Positions 6,787-14,696 of a stretch of DNA of 64,000 bases are shown here, one piece after another (positions within the stretch are counted from its first letter, which is position 1; each line of letters starts with the position of its first letter). The position numbers and the translations under genes were made by a program. This stretch comes from an uncultured Eubacterium sp. GTDB lineage: Bacteria; Bacillota; Clostridia; Lachnospirales; Lachnospiraceae. The notes under the pieces are model-generated. The model saw only the letters and a program-made list of their open reading frames with translations. It made no database searches and was not told the origin of the DNA. The stretch is from positions 1 to 64,000 of the forward strand of contig CAJUAU010000009.1 of NCBI GenBank assembly GCA_910584645.1. Reading direction: 5' to 3'.

Positions 6787-6826
6787 TTGCAAGGCAGTTA
6801 CATCAATGATATAATATAGATGTAAC
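6787..6826 (+). promoter_or_regulatory. Recombinase promoter with an inverted-repeat operator across the -10 box
   Basis: TTGCAA (6787-6792), 17-bp spacer, TATAAT (6810-6815). Two perfect 8-bp arms, GTTACATC (6797-6804) and GATGTAAC (6819-6826), flank the -10 box, so a bound dimer would block transcription. A related half-site (TATAGATGAAACAGA) occurs near 6562, upstream of the small gene at 6598. This is a likely switch for excision and integration. Confidence 0.7.
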
Positions 6827-6862
6827 AGAAATGAAGGCGAGGAACGGTAAAGGAGAAATTTT

Positions 6863-8398
6863 ATGGATATAGTTGCTTATTGCAGAGTGTCAACGGATAA
6901 ACAAGACCAGTTGAATAGTTTAGCCACACAGAAACAATTTTTTGTGGAGTATGCAGAAAAGAATGGACATCATTTAGTGAAAGTATATGCAGATGAGGGC
7001 ATATCCGGCACAAAGACAAAGAATCGTAAGCAATTTTTACAGTTAATGAGAGACGCAAAACAAAAGTGTTTTGATATGGTGGTAGTAAAGGATATATCAC
7101 GGTTTGCACGTAATACCGTTGACTTGCTCCAGAATGTCAGACAGTTGAAGGCATTGGGGATAGAAACTACTTTTTTGACTGCGAACATGACCGTGTTAGG
7201 GCAGTCGGAATTTGTCTTGACAGTATTTGGGGCGTTGGCACAGGAAGAGAGTGCCAATATGTCTAAGCGGATAAAATTCGGTAAACATGAGAACGCAAAA
7301 AAAGGGAAAGTGCCTAATATGGTGTATGGCTATGATAAAATTATTGGCGATTATTTTAACTTAACGATAAATAACAAAGAGTCAGAAGTGGTAAAGCAAA
7401 TTTATCACTGGTATGTTCATGCTGGTTATGGGGCATTGAAGATTGCGAATATGTTAAATGAGCAGGGGTATATGACGAAACGGAACTGTAAGTTTTCGCA
7501 AAATGCGATTTGCAGGATTTTAACGAATCCGATTTATACCGGAAAGCTGATCAATGGCAAACAGGAAGTATCCGATTTCCTCACTGGAAACCGTGTGGAC
7601 AAGTCCATGGATGAATGGAACGTGTTTGAAAGACCAGAACTTGCAATTATTGACGAAAATACCTTTGAACAGGCACAAAAGATATTAAAATCGAAAAAGA
7701 GTGCCTTTAATACGAAACATGAACGGAAAAGCAACCGATATCTATTTAGTACGTTGATTAAGTGTAAGGATTGTGGCTGGTCATTCCGTCGTGTGGTTCG
7801 TCATTACAAAAATACTTATATTCGTTGGGTATGTTCCGGGCATAATGGCAGGGGAGCTGACAGCTGCCCGAATGCAGTTTCTTTAGATGAAGATGAACTG
7901 ATACAGGAGATAGACGCTTATTTGGCAGAGATAATACAAGATGAAAAAGAACTCATGAATCGGGTTAAGAGAGCCTTTGTCAAAAAGTATAAAAGCTATA
8001 GTGATAATGAAGAGCATAAACAAGAACTGGAAAACAGGCTTTTCAAATGTAAAAAGACAAGAGAAAAATACATGGATATGTATACAGACGATTTGATATC
8101 CAGAGAAGAATTGAATGAAAAGATAGGTGGGATGAAAACGGAGATTGAACGAATTGAAAACAAGTTAAAGTTCGTAAACCAAAATCTGGATAAGGGGGAG
8201 CGGTTAGAAAGTATTATTCAAAAAACGCTGAAAGGGATGAAATCAGTCACATCCATTCGGAACATGAGCAACGTACAATTAAGAAATATTATTGACAGAA
8301 TTGAGGTAGACCATGAGGGTCATGTAGACATTTACCTTAAATTATGTGAGGAATTGGGAATTGACAATACCGTTCTTGTATGCGACGACCATACATAA
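6863..8398 (+). CDS. Large serine recombinase (integrase/excisionase)
   Basis: 511 residues. The N-terminal resolvase domain (about 1-145) has the catalytic serine S10 in Y-C-R-V-S-T and the conserved arginine run K-D-I-S-R-F-A-R-N. The recombinase domain (about 160-270) contains P-N-M-V-Y-G-Y and I-L-T-N-P-I-Y-T-G-K. A zinc ribbon follows (C-K-D-C-G-W-S-F, then W-V-C-S-G-H and C-P-N-A, about 300-340), and the C-terminus has a long coiled coil (about 365-450). It catalyses site-specific exchange at att sites through a Ser-DNA link. Its last codons lie inside the attR repeat, so integration fuses its stop region to spoIIID: TAA at 8396-8398 uses the first chromosomal A. Confidence 0.93.
   Translation: MDIVAYCRVSTDKQDQLNSLATQKQFFVEYAEKNGHHLVKVYADEGISGTKTKNRKQFLQLMRDAKQKCFDMVVVKDISRFARNTVDLLQNVRQLKALGIETTFLTANMTVLGQSEFVLTVFGALAQEESANMSKRIKFGKHENAKKGKVPNMVYGYDKIIGDYFNLTINNKESEVVKQIYHWYVHAGYGALKIANMLNEQGYMTKRNCKFSQNAICRILTNPIYTGKLINGKQEVSDFLTGNRVDKSMDEWNVFERPELAIIDENTFEQAQKILKSKKSAFNTKHERKSNRYLFSTLIKCKDCGWSFRRVVRHYKNTYIRWVCSGHNGRGADSCPNAVSLDEDELIQEIDAYLAEIIQDEKELMNRVKRAFVKKYKSYSDNEEHKQELENRLFKCKKTREKYMDMYTDDLISREELNEKIGGMKTEIERIENKLKFVNQNLDKGERLESIIQKTLKGMKSVTSIRNMSNVQLRNIIDRIEVDHEGHVDIYLKLCEELGIDNTVLVCDDHT
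8343..8397 (+). repeat. Right copy of 55-bp direct repeat (attR)
   Basis: Identical to 1-55 and made of the recombinase's last codons. At 8398 the sequence changes to chromosomal spoIIID. Shared core candidate: CATACATA at 8390-8397. Confidence 0.85.
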
Positions 8399-8558
8399 AG
8401 ATGTCACAGAGCGGATGATGCAGATCAATCCCGCGCTTGCTTCTCAGGCGAGAAAGATACTTGATATCAATAAGTCGGAACGGCACATCCGGGGAGGGAT
8501 GGCGACAAAGGAAAAATACCATCAGCTGCATGAACATCAGGCGAATACTGCGATCTGA
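8388..8558 (+). pseudogene. spoIIID: 3' part of spoIIID, interrupted by the element
   Basis: The frame reads T-I-H-K-D-V-T-E-R, then I-N-P-A-L-A, K-I-L-D-I-N-K-S-E-R-H-I-R-G-G and M-A-T-K-E-K-Y, which is the distinctive C-terminal half of SpoIIID (in Bacillus: S-T-V-H-K-D-L-T-E-R ... R-H-L-R-G-G-E-A-T-K). SpoIIID is a small mother-cell transcription factor that acts during sporulation, including at sigK. The break falls in the recognition helix of its helix-turn-helix, so neither half could bind DNA. The 5' half must lie upstream of the window. Whether excision restores the gene in mother cells, as at interrupted sigK, is the key question. Confidence 0.88.
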
Positions 8559-8609
8559 AAGGATGCCGGGCAGGCAGCTCAAATTCGCGCCATAAGGCTG
8601 TGTTGGCGT

Positions 8610-8655
8610 TAAAAGGAAGGTCTGTGAAGGGGGCGCCCTGCACAAGCCTTCTTTT
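8610..8655 (+). terminator. Rho-independent terminator of spoIIID
   Basis: AAAAGGAAGG (8610-8619) pairs with CCTTCTTTTT (8646-8655), one G-T pair, with inner GTG/CAC and GGG/CCC pairing. The T-run completes a classical terminator about 50 bp after the spoIIID stop. Confidence 0.75.
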
Positions 8656-8715
8656 TATGGGATAGGAAAATCCTCGATCCGCGGAGCAAAAAAATAGTCT
8701 TTTACCATTCTTTAG

Positions 8716-8746
8716 AGGTGCATGTTTCTCGGCCACACCTTTTTTA
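8716..8746 (+). terminator. Short hairpin with T-run, related to the one at 58236
   Basis: AGGTG (8716-8720) and CACCT (8736-8740) followed by TTTTTT. The loop and flanks (TTTCTC, GG) resemble the hairpin at 58236-58266, so the two are probably the same kind of element. Together with the spoIIID terminator and the rnf promoter it fills the 317-bp gap from 8559 to 8875. Confidence 0.5.
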
Positions 8747-8791
8747 GTAAACTTTTGGGGAATAAAGGAATTGACTTCGTGATTTCCTTTC

Positions 8792-8820
8792 TTGTTTTTT
8801 GTCGAAAAAAGTGCTATGAT
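8792..8820 (+). promoter_or_regulatory. Predicted promoter of the rnf operon
   Basis: TTGTTT (8792-8797), 17-bp spacer, TATGAT (8815-8820), with a leader of about 50 nt to the rnfC ribosome site. A better -35 sequence (TTGACT at 8771) is at the wrong distance. Confidence 0.55.
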
Positions 8821-8875
8821 AGAAGTTATCAATATATAAATAAATTTAAGAAAATTATAAAGGAGGGGGATTTAC

Positions 8876-10204
8876 TTGGGAAATTCAACCTTTAGAGGGG
8901 GAACACATCCATATGAGGGAAAAGAGCTAAGTATGGATCTTCCGATCAAAAGCGTGCTGCCTAAGGAGGAACTCGTTTTTCCAATGAGCCAGCATATCGG
9001 AGCCCCTGCAACACCTACGGTATCTGTTGGAGATACGGTGAAGATGGGACAGGTGATCGGTGAGGCCAGCGGATTTATCTCCGCCAATATCGTGAGTTCT
9101 GTATCCGGAAAAGTTACTAAGATCGAACCGAGACTGACTGTGTCCGGCGCAAAGACAACCTGTGTCGTCATTGAAAACGATGGCGAATATCAGGGGGTCG
9201 ACGGATTAGGGGAAGACAGGGATCACACCGCTCTTTCCAAAGAGGAGATCCGTCAGATCATCAAAGATGCCGGTATCGTCGGTATGGGAGGCGCCGGTTT
9301 CCCTACCAATGTCAAGGTGACGCCGAAGAATGAGGATGAGATCGAATATGTGATCATCAACGGAGCAGAATGTGAACCGTATCTGACTTCTGACTACCGG
9401 CTGATGCTGGAAAAGCCAGAGCAGCTTATCACAGGACTTAAGGTGCTTCTGAGGCTGTTTGACCATGCACAGGGAATCATTGCCATCGAGGACAATAAAC
9501 CAGAGGCGATCGCCAAACTGGAATATCTGACTCAGGATGATAACCAGATCACGGTAAAAACTCTGAAGACCAAATATCCACAGGGTGCAGAGCGTCAGGT
9601 GATCTATGTGACCACAGGAAGAAAGATCTATTCCAAAATGCTTCCAGCGGATGCGGGGTGTGTTGTAGATAACGTGCAGACCGTACTGGCAGTTTATGAC
9701 GCTGTCTGCAAATGTACGCCGTCTATGAGCCGTGTCATGACATTGACTGGAGACGCCATGGCAGAGCCCCAGAACTATGAAGTGAAGTTTGGAATGAGCC
9801 ATGCTGAACTTCTGGAGGAGGCTGGCGGACTGGTGGAAGCCGGAGCAGAAAAGATCATCTCTGGCGGCCCGATGATGGGAATGGCGATGTATGACCTGAA
9901 TGTCCCTATCACAAAGACCAGTTCTTCGATCCTTGCCATGTCAAAGGATGAGGTGGCGGCATGCGAGCCGACTAACTGTATCCGTTGCGGACGCTGTGCC
10001 ACAGTATGTCCAAGCCATCTGGTGCCGCAGAAAATGGCAGAGGCAGCCGAGCGTTCAGATCTGGCGCTGTTTGAGAAGTTAAATGGTATGGAGTGCTATG
10101 AATGTGGAACCTGTACTTATGTGTGCCCGGCAAAGAGGAGACTCACTCAGGCATTTAAGCAGGCGAGACGGGCGGTTATGGATAATGCCCGTAAAAATAA
10201 ATAG
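8876..10204 (+). CDS. rnfC: RnfC, NADH/flavin-binding subunit of the Rnf complex
   Basis: 442 residues from a TTG codon directly after AGGAGGGGG; the conserved N-terminus T-F-R-G-G-T-H-P-Y-E-G-K requires this start. The flavin/NAD-binding part (G-A-G-F-P-T and E-C-E-P-Y-L) is followed by two [4Fe-4S] motifs, C-I-R-C-G-R-C-A-T-V-C-P (about 369-380) and C-Y-E-C-G-T-C-T-Y-V-C-P (about 407-418). RnfC passes electrons to NAD+ on the cytoplasmic face of the complex. First gene of a six-gene operon in the order C-D-G-E-A-B, as in other clostridia. Confidence 0.95.
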   Translation: MGNSTFRGGTHPYEGKELSMDLPIKSVLPKEELVFPMSQHIGAPATPTVSVGDTVKMGQVIGEASGFISANIVSSVSGKVTKIEPRLTVSGAKTTCVVIENDGEYQGVDGLGEDRDHTALSKEEIRQIIKDAGIVGMGGAGFPTNVKVTPKNEDEIEYVIINGAECEPYLTSDYRLMLEKPEQLITGLKVLLRLFDHAQGIIAIEDNKPEAIAKLEYLTQDDNQITVKTLKTKYPQGAERQVIYVTTGRKIYSKMLPADAGCVVDNVQTVLAVYDAVCKCTPSMSRVMTLTGDAMAEPQNYEVKFGMSHAELLEEAGGLVEAGAEKIISGGPMMGMAMYDLNVPITKTSSSILAMSKDEVAACEPTNCIRCGRCATVCPSHLVPQKMAEAAERSDLALFEKLNGMECYECGTCTYVCPAKRRLTQAFKQARRAVMDNARKNK

Positions 10205-10227
10205 TCTGCGGAGAATGGAGGTAAAGA

Positions 10228-11226
10228 ATGGATAAGTTATTGAATGTATCATCATCTCCTCATGTCCGTGATAAATCTTCGACAAAATCAATCATGAGAG
10301 ATGTTGTGATCGCCCTTGTACCAGCGACGCTGGTAGGTGTTGCCAACTTTGGTGTGAGAGCGGTACTTGTAATATTGACAACGTGTGTAAGTGCGATACT
10401 TGCGGAATACATATGGCAGAGATGTATGAAGCAGCAGGTTACCACCAGTGATTTCAGCGCCCTGCTCACGGGACTGTTACTGGCGCTGAACCTGCCGGCA
10501 ACCCTTCCGCTCTGGATGTGTGTTCTGGGTGGCGTGTTTGCCATTATCATCGTGAAGCAGCTGTTTGGCGGCCTGGGACAGAACTTTATGAACCCGGCGC
10601 TGGGGGCAAGATGTTTTCTGATGCTTTCCTTCAGCAGCGCCATGACAAACAGCTTTGCCATCCCCAAAGGGAATGCAGTCTGGGGTGGATATCAGGCGAC
10701 ACTGGATGCTGCTTCCAGTGCGACACCGCTGATGCAGGTAAAAGAAGCAGCTGGCGGTGCTGATGTGGCGGCAAGTCTCAAGGATATGTTTCTCGGCACC
10801 ACCTGGGGAACCATTGGTGAGACCTCTGTACTTGCCCTTTTGATCGGCGGTATTTATCTGATCGTAAAGAAGATCATCGACTGGAAGATCCCGGTGATCT
10901 ATATTGGAACTTTTGTAGTATTTAACTTTATCTATGTTTGTGTGGCAAAAGATGCTTACATGCCGGTATTCTATGAGGTATGTGGCGGCGGTCTCATGCT
11001 GGGTGCATTCTTTATGGCGACGGATTATGTGACCAGCCCGATCACGGATAAAGGAAAGATCATATATGCCGTTCTTCTGGGACTTCTGACCGGATTGTTC
11101 CGTTTCTTCGGAGAGTCCGCAGAGGGTGTGTCATTTGCGATCATCATCGGCAACCTGTTTGTGCCGTTGATCGAGATGGTCACCATTCCAAAGGCATTTG
11201 GAAAGGAGGGCAAAGGAAATGAGTAG
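10228..11226 (+). CDS. rnfD: RnfD, membrane subunit with covalent FMN
   Basis: 332 residues, multi-spanning membrane protein of the NqrB/RnfD family. N-terminal S-S-S-P-H-V-R is the family's usual opening. The motif D-A-A-S-S-A-T-P-L places T166 as the expected phosphoester-linked FMN threonine. Conserved G-G-L-G-Q-N-F-M-N-P-A-L-G-A-R follows helix 4. It transfers electrons through the membrane in the ion-pumping Rnf complex. Overlaps rnfG by 8 bp, which suggests translational coupling. Confidence 0.95.
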   Translation: MDKLLNVSSSPHVRDKSSTKSIMRDVVIALVPATLVGVANFGVRAVLVILTTCVSAILAEYIWQRCMKQQVTTSDFSALLTGLLLALNLPATLPLWMCVLGGVFAIIIVKQLFGGLGQNFMNPALGARCFLMLSFSSAMTNSFAIPKGNAVWGGYQATLDAASSATPLMQVKEAAGGADVAASLKDMFLGTTWGTIGETSVLALLIGGIYLIVKKIIDWKIPVIYIGTFVVFNFIYVCVAKDAYMPVFYEVCGGGLMLGAFFMATDYVTSPITDKGKIIYAVLLGLLTGLFRFFGESAEGVSFAIIIGNLFVPLIEMVTIPKAFGKEGKGNE

Positions 11227-11944
11227 TGAAAAGAAAGAGCGTTCATTTGTGGTTGATGCCGTGATCCTTTGTTTAATTACCCTGATACTCGGCGGGATTC
11301 TTGCCGGTGTGTACACGGTGACGAAAAAGCCTATTGAGAATGCCCAGGCAAAGACCGATAACGAAGCCTGTGAGGTCGTGTTAAAGGCAGTGGAAAAGGT
11401 GGCTGCCGGGATGGAGTTAAAGGTGGCAGATGATGCGGAGGACGCAGCAGAGAAAGCCAATAAATTTCTTCAGGAACATGTGATCGATAAATCTTCAGCA
11501 GAAGGAAAAGTCAATGAAGAATCCGGAGATTCCTATTCCAAGCATGTTGTGGTTTCCACGGTGAAAAAGATCCAGGCAGACGGCCAGGATGTGGGGCATG
11601 TCTATATCGCAGATGCGAAAAAAGGATATGGCGGAAGCATTTCCTTCGTAATGGGTGTCTGTGGCGGCGTGGTTACAGGCATCGAGATTACAAATCAGTC
11701 AGAGACAGCTGGTCTTGGCGCCAACTGCACCAGTGACGAGTTTAAGTCAAAATTTAGTTTTGAAAAGGGGATCCAGTATCCGTCTTCGGATAGTCTGCCC
11801 ATGTATTTTAAAGCGGGAACGACACCGAAGGATGCTAAAGGGCAGATTGAGGCGATGTCCGGTGCGACGGTAACCTCACGTGCCATCACCAATGCAGTGA
11901 AAGGAATTCTCTTATATGATAAAGAAGGGGGTGTTCAGGGATGA
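11219..11944 (+). CDS. rnfG: RnfG, FMN-carrying subunit
   Basis: 241 residues from ATG 11219, set by AAAGGAGGG at 11202-11210; a start 21 bp upstream is less likely. One N-terminal membrane helix (about 9-31) anchors a large extracytoplasmic FMN-binding domain. Near the end, M-S-G-A-T-V-T-S-R-A contains the S-G-A-T motif whose threonine carries covalent FMN. The stop overlaps the start of rnfE by 4 bp. Confidence 0.95.
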   Translation: MSSEKKERSFVVDAVILCLITLILGGILAGVYTVTKKPIENAQAKTDNEACEVVLKAVEKVAAGMELKVADDAEDAAEKANKFLQEHVIDKSSAEGKVNEESGDSYSKHVVVSTVKKIQADGQDVGHVYIADAKKGYGGSISFVMGVCGGVVTGIEITNQSETAGLGANCTSDEFKSKFSFEKGIQYPSSDSLPMYFKAGTTPKDAKGQIEAMSGATVTSRAITNAVKGILLYDKEGGVQG

Positions 11945-12660
11945 GTAAATACACAGAACGGCTTCAGAACGGAATCATCAAAGAAAACCCGACCTTTGTC
12001 ATGATGCTGGGAATGTGTCCGACACTTGCTGTTACATCCAGTGCAGTAAACGCCATTGGCATGGGATTGTCTACAACTGTAGTGCTTATCCTCTCCAACA
12101 TGATGATTTCGGCGCTTCGTAAAGTGATTCCGGACCGGGTCCGTATCCCGGCGTTCATCGTAGTGATCGCGTCCTTTGTGACCATCGTGCAGCTGCTTTT
12201 GAAGGCATATCTGCCATTTTTGGACAGCGCCCTGGGTGTATACATTCCGCTGATCGTGGTAAACTGTATCATTCTCGGACGTGCAGAGGCTTATGCTTCT
12301 AAGAGTCCGGTAATGCTGTCTGCCCTGGATGGAGTGGGAATGGGACTTGGATTTACCCTGGGCCTTACCTGCATCGGTATTTTCCGTGAGATCCTCGGAA
12401 GCGGTGCAGTTTTCGGATTTGAATTTATTCCAGATGATTTTCATATAGCAATGTTCGTTATGGCGCCGGGAGCATTTTTCGTACTTGCCGGGCTGACAGC
12501 CCTCCAGAACAAGTTGAAGATGCCATGCGCCACCAATACACCGGAAGCAGAAGAGATTTCCTGTACCGGTAACTGTGCAGCCTGTGCAGGAAATGTAGAG
12601 ACCTGCGGGAAAGCTCCTGAAGAGGCGGCTGCCAGCAGAGAGGAGGATGAAAAAGAATGA
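11941..12660 (+). CDS. rnfE: RnfE, membrane subunit with a Cys-rich tail
   Basis: 239 residues. Residues 1-200 are the usual RnfE/NqrD-type six-helix protein, beginning with the conserved N-G-I-I-K-E-N-P-T-F-V and L-G-M-C-P-T-L-A-V-T. Cys pairs in RnfA and RnfE are thought to hold an FeS centre within the membrane. After the last helix there is a soluble tail with C-x12-C-x3-C-x2-C-x6-C spacing and an acidic end, which the standard subunit lacks. The tail could bind a metal, but this is untested. Confidence 0.93.
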   Translation: MSKYTERLQNGIIKENPTFVMMLGMCPTLAVTSSAVNAIGMGLSTTVVLILSNMMISALRKVIPDRVRIPAFIVVIASFVTIVQLLLKAYLPFLDSALGVYIPLIVVNCIILGRAEAYASKSPVMLSALDGVGMGLGFTLGLTCIGIFREILGSGAVFGFEFIPDDFHIAMFVMAPGAFFVLAGLTALQNKLKMPCATNTPEAEEISCTGNCAACAGNVETCGKAPEEAAASREEDEKE

Positions 12661-13232
12661 GTATATTTACAATTCTCTTTACCGCTGCTCTCGTGAACAA
12701 CTTCGTGCTCAGCCAGTTTATGGGTATCTGCCCCTTTCTCGGCGTCAGCAAGAAGGTGGAGACAGCGGCAGGAATGGGTGGTGCCGTACTTTTTGTAATC
12801 ACCATCGCATCCCTTTGTACCAGTCTGTTGTATAATTATCTTCTGGTACCCTTTGAACTGGAATACCTGAATACCATCGTATTTATCCTCGTGATCGCTG
12901 CCCTGGTACAGTTTGTGGAGATGGTGCTGAAAAAGAAAATGCCGGCACTGTACAAATCCCTGGGTGTGTACCTTCCTCTGATCACTACGAACTGTGCAGT
13001 ACTTGGTGTTGCGCTTCTCAGCGTACAGAACGAGTACAATGTGCTGGAGAGTGTGATCAACGGTATCGGCGCCTCGATTGGGTTCCTGATCGCCATTGTT
13101 CTGATGGCGGGTATTCGTGAGAAACTTGAAAACAGTAATATTCCTGAGGTCTTCAAAGGCACACCTATCGTTCTGATCACCGCTGGTCTGATGGCGATTG
13201 CGTTCTGTGGCTTTGGCGGCGTCGGCTTTTGA
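12657..13232 (+). CDS. rnfA: RnfA, membrane subunit
   Basis: 191 residues, six predicted helices, homologous to RnfE in inverted topology. Contains N-N-F-V-L-S-Q-F-M-G-I-C-P-F-L-G-V-S and T-T-N-C-A-V-L-G-V, the two half-helix Cys motifs that carry the intramembrane cluster. Its start overlaps the rnfE stop by 4 bp. Confidence 0.95.
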   Translation: MSIFTILFTAALVNNFVLSQFMGICPFLGVSKKVETAAGMGGAVLFVITIASLCTSLLYNYLLVPFELEYLNTIVFILVIAALVQFVEMVLKKKMPALYKSLGVYLPLITTNCAVLGVALLSVQNEYNVLESVINGIGASIGFLIAIVLMAGIREKLENSNIPEVFKGTPIVLITAGLMAIAFCGFGGVGF

Positions 13233-13250
13233 TAAAAGGAGGGCACTCAT

Positions 13251-14036
13251 ATGAATACGATCATAATATCAGTGGTACTCCTTGGAGTGCTTGGCATCGC
13301 CATCGGACTTCTTCTGGGCGTGGCTGGAAAGTTTTTCTCAGTAGAAGTGGATGAGCGGGTAGAACAGGTAAGAGAATGTCTTCCGGGCAATAACTGCGGA
13401 GGCTGTGGTTTTCCAGGCTGCGATGGTCTGGCAGAGGCGATCGTCGCCGGTACAGCGGAAGTAAACGGCTGTCCTGTAGGCGGAGCCCCGGTGGCAGAAA
13501 AGATTGGAACCATCCTCGGTGTTGAGGCGGGAACTGCGGTGAAGATGGTGGCGAAAGTGCGTTGTGCCGGAACCTGCGAGCAGGCTTCCGTGAAGTACAA
13601 TTACATTGGCGCCCAGGACTGCCGTCAGGCGGTAATGGTACCAGGACGCGGCGACAAATCCTGTACCTACGGCTGCCTTGGACTTGGCTCCTGTGTGGCA
13701 GCCTGTCAGTTCGGTGCGCTCTCGATCCAGGACGGCATCGCTGTGGTGGATAAAGAAAAATGTGTGGCCTGCGGAAAATGCGTGGACACCTGTCCGAATT
13801 CCGTCATTTCCCTGGAGCCATACGACACCCAATATCAGGTGCAGTGTAATTCCCACGACAAGGGCAAAGACGTGATGAGTGTGTGTAAGTCCGGATGTAT
13901 CGGCTGCGGACTCTGCGTGAAACAGTGTGAATTCGGAGCTATTACGCTGGAAAACAATCTGGCGTCCATCGATCCGGAGAAATGCCAGAACTGCGGCAAA
14001 TGTGCTGAGAAATGTCCGAAGAAGATCATTATGTAA
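13251..14036 (+). CDS. rnfB: RnfB, ferredoxin-accepting FeS subunit
   Basis: 261 residues. An N-terminal membrane helix precedes the C-x2-C-x4-C [4Fe-4S] motif region (C-L-P-G-N-N-C-G-G-C-G-F-P-G-C). Further ferredoxin-type motifs follow, with C-V-A-C-G-K-C-V-D-T-C-P, C-I-G-C-G-L-C-V-K-Q-C and C-Q-N-C-G-K-C-A-E-K-C-P. It receives electrons from reduced ferredoxin and feeds the complex. Last gene of the operon; a strong terminator follows. Confidence 0.95.
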   Translation: MNTIIISVVLLGVLGIAIGLLLGVAGKFFSVEVDERVEQVRECLPGNNCGGCGFPGCDGLAEAIVAGTAEVNGCPVGGAPVAEKIGTILGVEAGTAVKMVAKVRCAGTCEQASVKYNYIGAQDCRQAVMVPGRGDKSCTYGCLGLGSCVAACQFGALSIQDGIAVVDKEKCVACGKCVDTCPNSVISLEPYDTQYQVQCNSHDKGKDVMSVCKSGCIGCGLCVKQCEFGAITLENNLASIDPEKCQNCGKCAEKCPKKIIM

Positions 14037-14054
14037 AGATATATACAAAATGTT

Positions 14055-14086
14055 ATGCGGAGCAGTTTCAGTTTACTGCTCCGCAT
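14055..14086 (+). terminator. Terminator of the rnf operon
   Basis: Perfect 12-bp stem ATGCGGAGCAGT (14055-14066) with ACTGCTCCGCAT (14075-14086), followed by a T-rich stretch. Confidence 0.8.
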
Positions 14087-14129
14087 GTTATTTGTTATTG
14101 ATGCCTGCTGATAAAATAAAGGAGAACCT

Positions 14130-14627
14130 ATGAAAACAATAAAGATCTTTGATGAAAAAAATTATGACATATCCTGGAAAAGGACTGAGAGAGAGGCAGT
14201 CCGGGCAGTTATTCTGAGGGGAAATAAGATTGCACTGGTTCGTAGCAGAAAAGAGGGTTTTTATAAATTCCCCGGCGGAGGGATCGAGGCGGATGAAACT
14301 CACTTTGATGCAGTGATCCGGGAAACGGAAGAAGAAACAGGACTTCAGGTGAAGCCGGGATCGGTTAAGGAACTGGGGATAGTATGGGAAATCAGAAAAG
14401 GATTATATGGGGAAGAGATTTTTGATCAGAAATCATACTATTATATGGCAGAAGTGCTGGATGAAGTGAAGGAACAAAAACTGGATAAATATGAGCAGGA
14501 GCTGGGGTATGAGCTTGTATGGGAAGACTTGAAAAAGGCATATGAAATAAACATGGAGCTTGGCCAAAAATACGAGACTACATTTATTATCCGGGAATCT
14601 TATATGCTTGAATACCTTCTGCAGTAA
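14130..14627 (+). CDS. Nudix hydrolase
   Basis: 165 residues after AAAGGAG. The Nudix box is complete: G-G-I-E-A-D-E-T-H-F-D-A-V, then R-E-T-E-E-E-T-G, matching G-x5-E-x7-R-E-x2-E-E-x-G, the Mg2+-binding signature of enzymes that cleave nucleoside diphosphates linked to another group. Preceded by F-P-G-G-G. Substrate unknown. It stands alone between the rnf terminator and a converging regulator gene. Confidence 0.85.
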   Translation: MKTIKIFDEKNYDISWKRTEREAVRAVILRGNKIALVRSRKEGFYKFPGGGIEADETHFDAVIRETEEETGLQVKPGSVKELGIVWEIRKGLYGEEIFDQKSYYYMAEVLDEVKEQKLDKYEQELGYELVWEDLKKAYEINMELGQKYETTFIIRESYMLEYLLQ

Positions 14628-14696
14628 GCGTCCACTTTACTTGACAAACCCGCCCTCGTCAGAAGGGGCAGTCCCTTTTGGGGAAATCAACGATAT

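Larger units (their letters stand above)
56..8397 (+). mobile_element. CRESS-type integrative and mobilizable element inserted in spoIIID (about 8.34 kb)
   Basis: Bounded by the 55-bp direct repeats at 1-55 and 8343-8397. It encodes a large serine recombinase at its right end, a HUH/SF3 Rep, a two-gene FtsK/TcpA-like coupling protein, an Xre-type regulator, small DNA-binding proteins and a cargo leucine-rich-repeat surface protein. No VirB4, VirB6 or cell-wall hydrolase gene is present, so it cannot build its own conjugation channel and would need a helper. That makes it an integrative and mobilizable element rather than an ICE. Elements pairing a replication-initiator-like relaxase with a TcpA protein are known from streptococci. 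The right flank is spoIIID. Confidence 0.85.
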
